The notes beneath the pieces are model-generated. The model ran no database searches. It was not told the DNA's origin and worked only from the letters and a program-made list of their open reading frames with translations. From Paramacrobiotus richtersi (taxonomy: Eukaryota; Tardigrada; Eutardigrada; Parachela; Macrobiotidae), in contig JAQGAU010000495.1 of NCBI GenBank assembly GCA_034698045.1, positions 1 to 27,073 on the forward strand: a stretch of 27,073 nucleotides of DNA, read 5' to 3'. This document shows, piece after piece, positions 21,901 to 27,073 of this stretch. A program made the position numbers and the translations under genes. Positions within the stretch are counted from its first letter, which is position 1. Each line of letters begins with the position of its first letter.

Positions 21901-22924
21901 TTTTACCAATGCAACGGAACTCTTTCGCGCAAAATCGTTTAATTATAATCACAGCATAAATGAATGAATGAAAAAGTAAATAATTACAAATTAAAAAAAT
22001 AAATGAACTTTACTGCGCTTCTGTTGGTGTACTGAGTTTTTAGTCAACGTAGATTGGAAATTAATTGCGTTAATGGGTGTACTAGAAGTACCCCATGGAG
22101 ATGCACTTATGATAACTTGTCTACTGTGGTCTGTGAGTACGGTATATGTTGTAATCACATGTGTAAATAGGACATGCAACAAGCATCCTTTACCATCCTT
22201 TTTCGAAGAAATTTCAGGTGAATTAAAGGAAATGTAATGAATCAACAATTCAACATGCATCTTCGCGTTAGGCTAAAGTTTGCACCTACCGGGTACGGCG
22301 GCTCAGTTAATAGCTGATAATATATTGGGCACAGCTGCCCAACTAAAGCGCCGTCCTTGTCGTGAACATGATATTATGTCGCACGTTCGCCTTTGTTTAG
22401 GTAAGAAAGATCGTGCGATGCATCGTCCCTCATAAACAAAGTTCACGGTGTATTTCCAGTTTTATCAGTTTCTGCATAGAGAGAGTACCATGTTTTTGTC
22501 TTTTTGCCATGTTTTATTCTGGCAATGCCAGGTTTTAGCACTGGCATTGCCAAAAAGGCGTTGCCATTGCCAGTTGCCATAGCCAGTGGCAATTGCCATA
22601 GCCAGGTTTTAGACCCTGCCTTTCCAAAGAAAACAGAGCCAACATCAAGCCGTATTCGTTTATGGCCTTTGGTCAAGGACCGCGTAACTGCATTGGAATG
22701 CGGTTTGCATATTACGAAATCAAAATGGTTATGGCCAGTATTTTACGGAAATACCGACTTGTCCTCAGTTCCCGGACCGAGGTATGTCCGCACTGCGCAG
22801 TAAAGAGATGTACATATTGGCTTATACTTTTACGTGATATTTACAGGTTCCGCTGGTGTTAAAGGACTCACTCGGATTTATGTCAACCAAGAAGGGCGTT
22901 TGGGTAAAAGTTGAGAAATTATAA
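18919..22924 (+). pseudogene. Cytochrome P450, CYP3-clan-like, disrupted by a mobile element
   Basis: Exons read by eye are 18919-19135, 19234-19289, 19344-19387, 19455-19507, 19570-19635, 19701-19751, 19810-19898, 19960-20111, 20236-20360, 20485-20632, then, after the element, 22622-22781 and 22847-22924. From the second exon on, phases fit and family segments come in order. They include YWSEKGIP, GRIFG, the C-helix (DQHWK then DIRGVLIPAFTSGRLKQ), LDVIATTFFATK, DDPNSTFVKHAK and RRDFLQLML. After the gap come KPYSFMAFGQGPRNCIG, with the heme-ligand Cys, and a normal C-terminus. The membrane anchor (MVMSWIVAAVVGTVAYFV) ends in a stop at 18973-18975, one frame off the next segment. The I-helix, the ExxR K-helix and most of the region before the heme loop (about 130-150 residues) are absent, replaced by a 2-kb element. 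It cannot make a working monooxygenase. The other exons show little decay, so inactivation looks recent. A poly(A) signal lies near 23120. Confidence 0.88.
20633..22621. mobile_element. Non-autonomous TIR element (1,989 bp) with long inverted repeats
   Basis: The ends are inverted repeats of about 120 bp (20633-20753 and 22502-22621) that differ at about four positions. The outermost bases are AGGCAGGGTCTAAAACCTGG at both ends. The flanks carry TTCC at 20629-20632 and 22622-22625, a possible 4-bp target-site duplication. The arms are built of TGGCAA/TTGCCA units, including TGGCAATTGCCA, and so can also fold on themselves. The AT-rich interior of about 1.75 kb contains no transposase-like ORF (longest about 90 codons, unsupported), so the element would depend on a transposase elsewhere. 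The CAGGG start resembles hAT ends, but an 8-bp duplication is not seen, so the superfamily is left open. It sits inside the P450 where several exons are missing. Confidence 0.8.
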
Positions 22925-23481
22925 CTGAAAAAGCATTAGAACAAGCCCGCTCCAGGAGATAGCTAATGCAGTGAACAGTGAAAGCGACTTGTATACGGAA
23001 TAAACTGATGTCACGCTTGTCAACCGATGTGTACAACGTTTTGTTACTTCGTGCAGTGGAACCAAGAGTACCGGTCGGATCCATTCCACATATGAGATTT
23101 CTATACTGCATTTCCACAGAATAAAAAAGCTAAATCTTAAGTTATCTGTAAGAACCAACGAAAACGTCTTCTGCGAGTAAATACGTGGATTCGCGTCTAC
23201 TGGTGGTTCTATACGGCTAGATTTGTACGACAGACGAGATCGTTTGAACACTCCGATTGCTAGCTGCATGGTCACAGTTCCATTTGAGCATGATCTCTGA
23301 TTCTTTGTAACCCATTCTTCCTTTGGTCGTTCGATACCGCATGTAATCAACACGCTCGATATTTAGCAATTACCGTCCTTGATTACAAAGCGACAATGTA
23401 ATAACATCAGTCATCAGTGGGATTGTTTTCCAACATAAAACGCTATTTTTAAAAGGCGGTGCTCTTAATAGTTAAAAGAAA

Positions 23482-23645
23482 GGTCACGCAGAGGTCGGTG
23501 GCGATATATTTGATTGATCCGAACACATCTGCCACCTAGTTCTGTCACCGTTGTTAAAGAAAGCACCAAGGCTTGTTGGGAGCTTAATAGATCCACATCC
23601 CACGGTAATTATGCCCGGGGGTGACAAAAAAAAAGATTGTGGATG
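23482..23645. repeat. Dispersed repeat, copy 1
   Basis: Direct match, with gaps and substitutions, to 26871-27073. Shared blocks are TCACGCAGAG at the left, TTCTGTCACCGTTGT in the middle, CACCAAGGC, and a right end with GGTAATT followed by TTGTGGATG. No coding capacity. Family unknown. Confidence 0.65.
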
Positions 23646-23698
23646 AAATGTGTGCGACAGAAATGTCAGTGTGTTCTTATATCACTGTAGTATCACTA

Positions 23699-23713
23699 CC
23701 CCCCCCCCCCCCC
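23699..23713. repeat. Homopolymer tract, C15
   Basis: Fifteen consecutive C residues lie 54 bp right of dispersed repeat copy 1. The exact length is prone to sequencing error. Confidence 0.8.
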
Positions 23714-23954
23714 TTTGCATCTGAGACAGTTTCTTTTGCTTGCGGCCGCTTCGTAATTTGTGATAGTAGATTCTTATAATTACTAATTCGATAGCTGTTA
23801 CGGCTTCGGTTGGAAATTATGAGCCTTTGCCATGGCAAACATAAAGGACAAACAGACATATAAAATAACAAGCACATCAGTCCACAGACGTCTGCCCGCA
23901 TTCTACTGAATCGTCTTCAGATTTTTCAGCAGGTTTGGCCGTCCTTCCGTTACC

Positions 23955-24950
23955 ATGAACGTCTACATCCACAATAACCAAACAAACGCCACCAACTTGA
24001 CCTTTGACAACGACCGCGGTTGGACCACTCCCCTTATCCTGACCATAGCCGTCGCTGCCATATCCCTGGTATCCAATGTGGCCGTTTTAATCTACCACTG
24101 TGTCATGCCGTCACAGGTGACCCATTTCACCATCTACCTCCTGATCATATTCACAACCAACGTAGTTTACCAAGCCAGTGTCCGAACCATGTTTGTCATG
24201 GCCGAAGTCTACACCAACTCGGCGTGTTTATTCTACGTATACTGCAACCGAATCCTCAGCGTCATGGCCGTCCTGGACCACGTCCTGATTTCGGTTAACC
24301 GTTTGTGGGCGGTACTGTACCCGTTATCCTACCGCGAACGCCATAACAAAAAGATGGCGATGATTATATGTCTTTGTATGGTTGTTTACATTCACATTCT
24401 AGTATTGCCAATATATACGTTGTATGTCGTTTACATATTTCCGTGGAACAAGGAGAGCGGTTGTCGCGTCACGGATATTGAAGTTGGCACTTTCCTCCGC
24501 ATGCCTGCATGGCATCGAGCAATGCTCAGAGCAGAACATGTTATCAACCGGTTACTCCCGTTGCTCTTCATCCTTACGGCCTATGTGTTTTTAGCCATCA
24601 AATGGTGGAGAAAACGAAGATCGCGGCAATTGGGTTTCGTAGCGGCTCAAATAACCATGCGGCCTGTATCGACTGGTGAAGACGGAGCAGAATATCCTCC
24701 CGTTCAACACCACCGACCGGTCCCACAGAATCCGCTGATCCCGAAACGAACCGTTAAGCCGTTCGTTGTCCTGTCGCTAACGTGTGTCAGTGTCATTGTT
24801 TGTTGGGTGCCGGCGGACGTTTACTACTTTTGCCGATCATTCTTGGATATTCGACCTTCCAAAGCGGCATTCGAGGTGGTTGGTGTTCTCTACGCTATGC
24901 AGATGATTTTCGATCCGGTCATGTGGTTTTTCAGTCTTCGAAAAACTTAG
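23955..24950 (+). CDS. Rhodopsin-type GPCR, single exon, 331 aa, unrelated to the inverted pair
   Basis: An uninterrupted ORF with seven membrane segments. The N-terminus has glycosylation sites (NQT, NAT, NLT). TM1 spans about 24-48 with the conserved Asn in SNVAVL. Cys91 before TM3 and Cys170 in loop 2 are the disulphide pair. VNRLWAVLYPLSY (114-126) is the TM3 end, with NRL replacing DRY but a normal second inner loop. A long third inner loop (about 217-265) is basic and then Pro-rich. TM6 has CWVP (283-286), the classic CWxP switch. TM7 ends in DPVMWFF (320-326), a DPxxW form of NPxxY. The C-terminal tail is only a few residues, so there is no obvious helix 8 or phosphorylation tail. The ATG at 23955 is the first in frame. 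Class A family, ligand unknown. Confidence 0.9.
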   Translation: MNVYIHNNQTNATNLTFDNDRGWTTPLILTIAVAAISLVSNVAVLIYHCVMPSQVTHFTIYLLIIFTTNVVYQASVRTMFVMAEVYTNSACLFYVYCNRILSVMAVLDHVLISVNRLWAVLYPLSYRERHNKKMAMIICLCMVVYIHILVLPIYTLYVVYIFPWNKESGCRVTDIEVGTFLRMPAWHRAMLRAEHVINRLLPLLFILTAYVFLAIKWWRKRRSRQLGFVAAQITMRPVSTGEDGAEYPPVQHHRPVPQNPLIPKRTVKPFVVLSLTCVSVIVCWVPADVYYFCRSFLDIRPSKAAFEVVGVLYAMQMIFDPVMWFFSLRKT

Positions 24951-25768
24951 TCGAGTGAAATGTTAGTGTTTTAGCTCTCTGCATCTAATGCACATATTTG
25001 ATTATTTCCTGCCTGTTTTACTGGTCTGCTTTCGAACAAATGCTTGTACGGTTGAAGACATCTTATAAATCCAAGTCCCCCAAGTTTGACACTTCAGACT
25101 GCAGAGTCTTATGAAATATATATATTTCATTCTCCTTATGGCTAGCCGAAGATACTGCCATCGGCCCGGTGACGGCAACGGCTGTCGTGCAAATGCTCAG
25201 TATATGCTATCACACTGCTAAGTAATAATAATTTACCTCTGACTATATTGCGAGACTGTCATTGCGATACACTTCGACAGTGCTAGGGGGATCAAGTGCT
25301 AATTAACGTATTCGACGGAAGGTGGAAGTGCCTCGAGCGAACTTTGATTTCATGGGGTACAGGAAGGTTTTTCGCGGTCACTCTGCTCGGAACTGTTCTG
25401 CGCCTCGCCCGGCGATTGTTTAACCTGCGATGTGCTACTCTGTGTCATAGTTACAGTATTGTATTTCGAAATGACTGCAAATTAGGTGTTGTGAAATGAG
25501 TTTTGTTTCAGGCGAACGGTATCTGGAAATGTGATGATGGAAAACGAGCGGCACACAAGCAAGTCTTCTGTCTTCGCTTCCGAACGTCTCTTGTAAATGT
25601 GCCGCTCTGGTTTGAAAGGGGACTTTTTGGAGCGAAAAGCAACTCTAGGATTAAAAGAAGCGGCAAATGTGCCTGCTTGGCAACGTTTGCGCGCAAAATC
25701 CTAATTTAAGTTGTTCAACGGCTTCTCCGCATTAAACTAAACTGAACTATGCACCCAAACATAATGGA
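24951..25768. other. Intergenic, nothing recognised
   Basis: No gene can be supported. Small structures are an 18-bp AT palindrome (TGAAATATATATATTTCA near 25112-25129) and a 10-bp inverted repeat (GAGCGGCACA at 25546-25555 with its complement at 25598-25607). Overlapping ORFs at 25296-25709 on either strand show no domain. Confidence 0.45.
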
Positions 25769-26571
25769 TCATAAGCGACAACATGTGAGAAAAACTGCAG
25801 TGTAAGACTCCGTCCAAATATCAGCTTTAGGATCGTACCGAAACATCGTCTCTCTGTCCTCGTATCTCGAATCCCAAATGTCTTGCCGTGGTACACGACG
25901 AAGCCAAAACAGGTCAGCGGCATAGGCAGCTCGGCAGCCAGCTGCCAAAAATTGGTTTCCGGGTTGACTGCGCTGATTCTGTTAAAGTCCCCGTCGTCGC
26001 CGCCCAGAGCGTACAAACGTCCCGCAAGAGCTACCAAGCCGACCCGGATATGCTGTGAGTGTGGTTGAGCACCGCCACCGTGGTCGTACCGGTACAGGAC
26101 GGGATGCTCGTCCAGGATGCCAAGGATGAATAACGAACGCCCCAGAGCACAAGTGCCAGTAACATACAGATCTACTGCCGCATCTTTCAGATCTACCTAT
26201 CCTGGCCTTTCAGCGAGAGTGTTGAGGTGTCCGCTCACTGGATCAATGCAGTTTACCATCTTCCCGAAACACAGGAATACTTGTAAGAATTTTGCAACCA
26301 GGACAGAAAAATAATTTAAGCAATACATCATTTTGAACGCATACAGCTAGCTCCACGCGCTCGGCAGCCAGCTCGACTTACCGCATGCCCCCCGCTGCTG
26401 GCGTTCGACGGAGGACTCCTGGAGTGACTGGTGCATTTGATGCGATATGTCCGCACCATGGGCACCCATCTGGCTAATAAACTCGGCGGTCGACATCTGC
26501 AAATGCTCGGGTGTCACGTGTGTGAGCCGGACCAAGGACAGGAAGCTTGCTCCGCCTGTACTGCCACTGCT
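25769..26571 (-). pseudogene. BTB-BACK-kelch (KLHL-type) gene fragment, decayed
   Basis: On the minus strand a BACK-domain end (FLSLVRLTHVTPEHLQ and the SLQESSVERQQ helix) runs to a donor at 26382. A kelch exon starts at 26279 in matching phase (1). It holds parts of about three kelch motifs: MVNCIDPVSGHLNTL, then GRLYALGGDDGDFNRISAVN with the di-glycine and NPETNFWQLAAELP, then YHGKTFGI. Two lesions are visible. An in-frame TAG lies at 26197-26199. A one-base deletion near 25865-25871, in the expected GGY of the third motif, shifts the frame; afterwards MFRYDPKADIWTE reads in another frame and ends at a stop near 25769. No BTB domain is seen upstream and the remaining kelch repeats are missing. 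KLHL proteins are usually cullin-3 substrate adaptors; this one is very likely dead. Confidence 0.7.
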
Positions 26572-26833
26572 CCTGCTTTTTTCGATGTTGCCGGGAGATA
26601 CGACAGGGCAACCGTGCATCGGCGGGTTGCATCCTAGGTCAACATCTTTCCCCGCTCCCAGGGCGCTAGCATAACGCCATCCAGACGTTTTCCGTCGGTT
26701 CGGAAATTATATAACAATATTAAATTTGCTGTTTAACAATTACTGGCTTTGATTGCGAAATTACGAACCGATGATAACAAATTCATTATCACCTCCGAGC
26801 TGGGATCATTCTCAAATATAAACGGTGTTCTGA

Positions 26834-26847
26834 GGGGGGGGGGGGGG
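26834..26847. repeat. Homopolymer tract, G14
   Basis: Fourteen consecutive G residues followed by TCCCC, 23 bp left of dispersed repeat copy 2. Confidence 0.8.
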
Positions 26848-26870
26848 TCCCCTTTAATGGTCATTGGTAA

Positions 26871-27073
26871 GATCACGCAGAGTTCAGAGGCACCGCACCG
26901 TACTTGATGATACGAACGTCGAGCAGTGGCGAGCACACCTGCCGCTTACACTTCATCCCACGCAATTCTGTCACCGTTGTGGCCTTGTCAGAGAAACACC
27001 AAGGCCTGTCGTGAGGTTGCAGTAACAGATCCAAGGTAATTGTGCACGGGGTGCCTGAAAGCTTGTGGATGTA
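26871..27073. repeat. Dispersed repeat, copy 2 (runs to the window edge)
   Basis: Direct match to 23482-23645, sharing TCACGCAGAG, TTCTGTCACCGTTGT, CACCAAGGC and the final TTGTGGATG block. It is about 40 bp longer and may continue beyond the window. Confidence 0.65.

Larger units (their letters stand above)
22925..23954. other. Intergenic, repeats but no gene
   Basis: Short minus-strand ORFs (22919-23353 and 23677-23901) have no domain. The stretch holds the P450 3' end, one copy of a dispersed repeat at 23482-23645 and a C15 tract. The right end should contain the promoter of the next GPCR. Confidence 0.5.

Noticed and set aside
20760-22500. Possible location of the missing P450 exons or of a transposase inside the element
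   Set aside because: Reading both strands by eye gave no AGxET, ExxR or transposase-like motif; the interior is AT-rich with stops in all frames.
1-27073. tRNA genes, rRNA genes and CRISPR arrays
   Set aside because: No cloverleaf with a GGTTCGA-type loop, no rRNA core sequence and no regularly spaced repeats were noticed; a covariance-model scan would be needed to exclude tRNAs fully.

Overview
This is animal nuclear DNA, most likely from a tardigrade. Genes have several exons with short GT-AG introns (54 to 582 bp). There are rhodopsin-type GPCRs, an equilibrative nucleoside transporter, a CYP3-clan P450 and a kelch/BACK fragment. A secreted intradiol ring-cleavage dioxygenase is rare in animals; mites are the best-known carriers. 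The tardigrade call is inference from this mix and from GPCR paralogy; the metazoan call is firm.

Layout. 0.95-2.78 kb (+): three-exon secreted intradiol dioxygenase with both Tyr and both His iron ligands. 4.0-8.1 kb: tandem duplication of a unit of about 2 kb. Each copy holds a four-exon gene for a small secreted orphan protein (-) and, upstream of it, a decayed piece of a histidine acid phosphatase. 8.6-10.3 kb and 16.35-18.05 kb: two arms of a diverged inverted duplication, each with a two-exon GPCR and its upstream region. The arms enclose about 6 kb that holds one gene, an intact two-exon ENT-family transporter (13.4-15.3 kb, +). 18.9-22.9 kb (+): a cytochrome P450 with at least ten recognisable exons, broken by a 1,989-bp element with about 120-bp terminal inverted repeats. 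The I-helix and K-helix (ExxR) region is missing, and the anchor reading frame is also broken. 23.96-24.95 kb (+): a third, unrelated single-exon GPCR. 25.77-26.57 kb (-): a decayed BACK/kelch-repeat fragment. The last 200 bp repeat a sequence from 23.5 kb.

The genes do not form an operon-like system. The theme is lineage-specific duplication and decay: receptors, secreted proteins and detoxification-type enzymes (dioxygenase, P450), with one mobile element. I saw no tRNA, rRNA, CRISPR array or transposase gene. Exon boundaries were set by eye from splice signals, reading phase and family similarity, so individual junctions could be off by a few bases.
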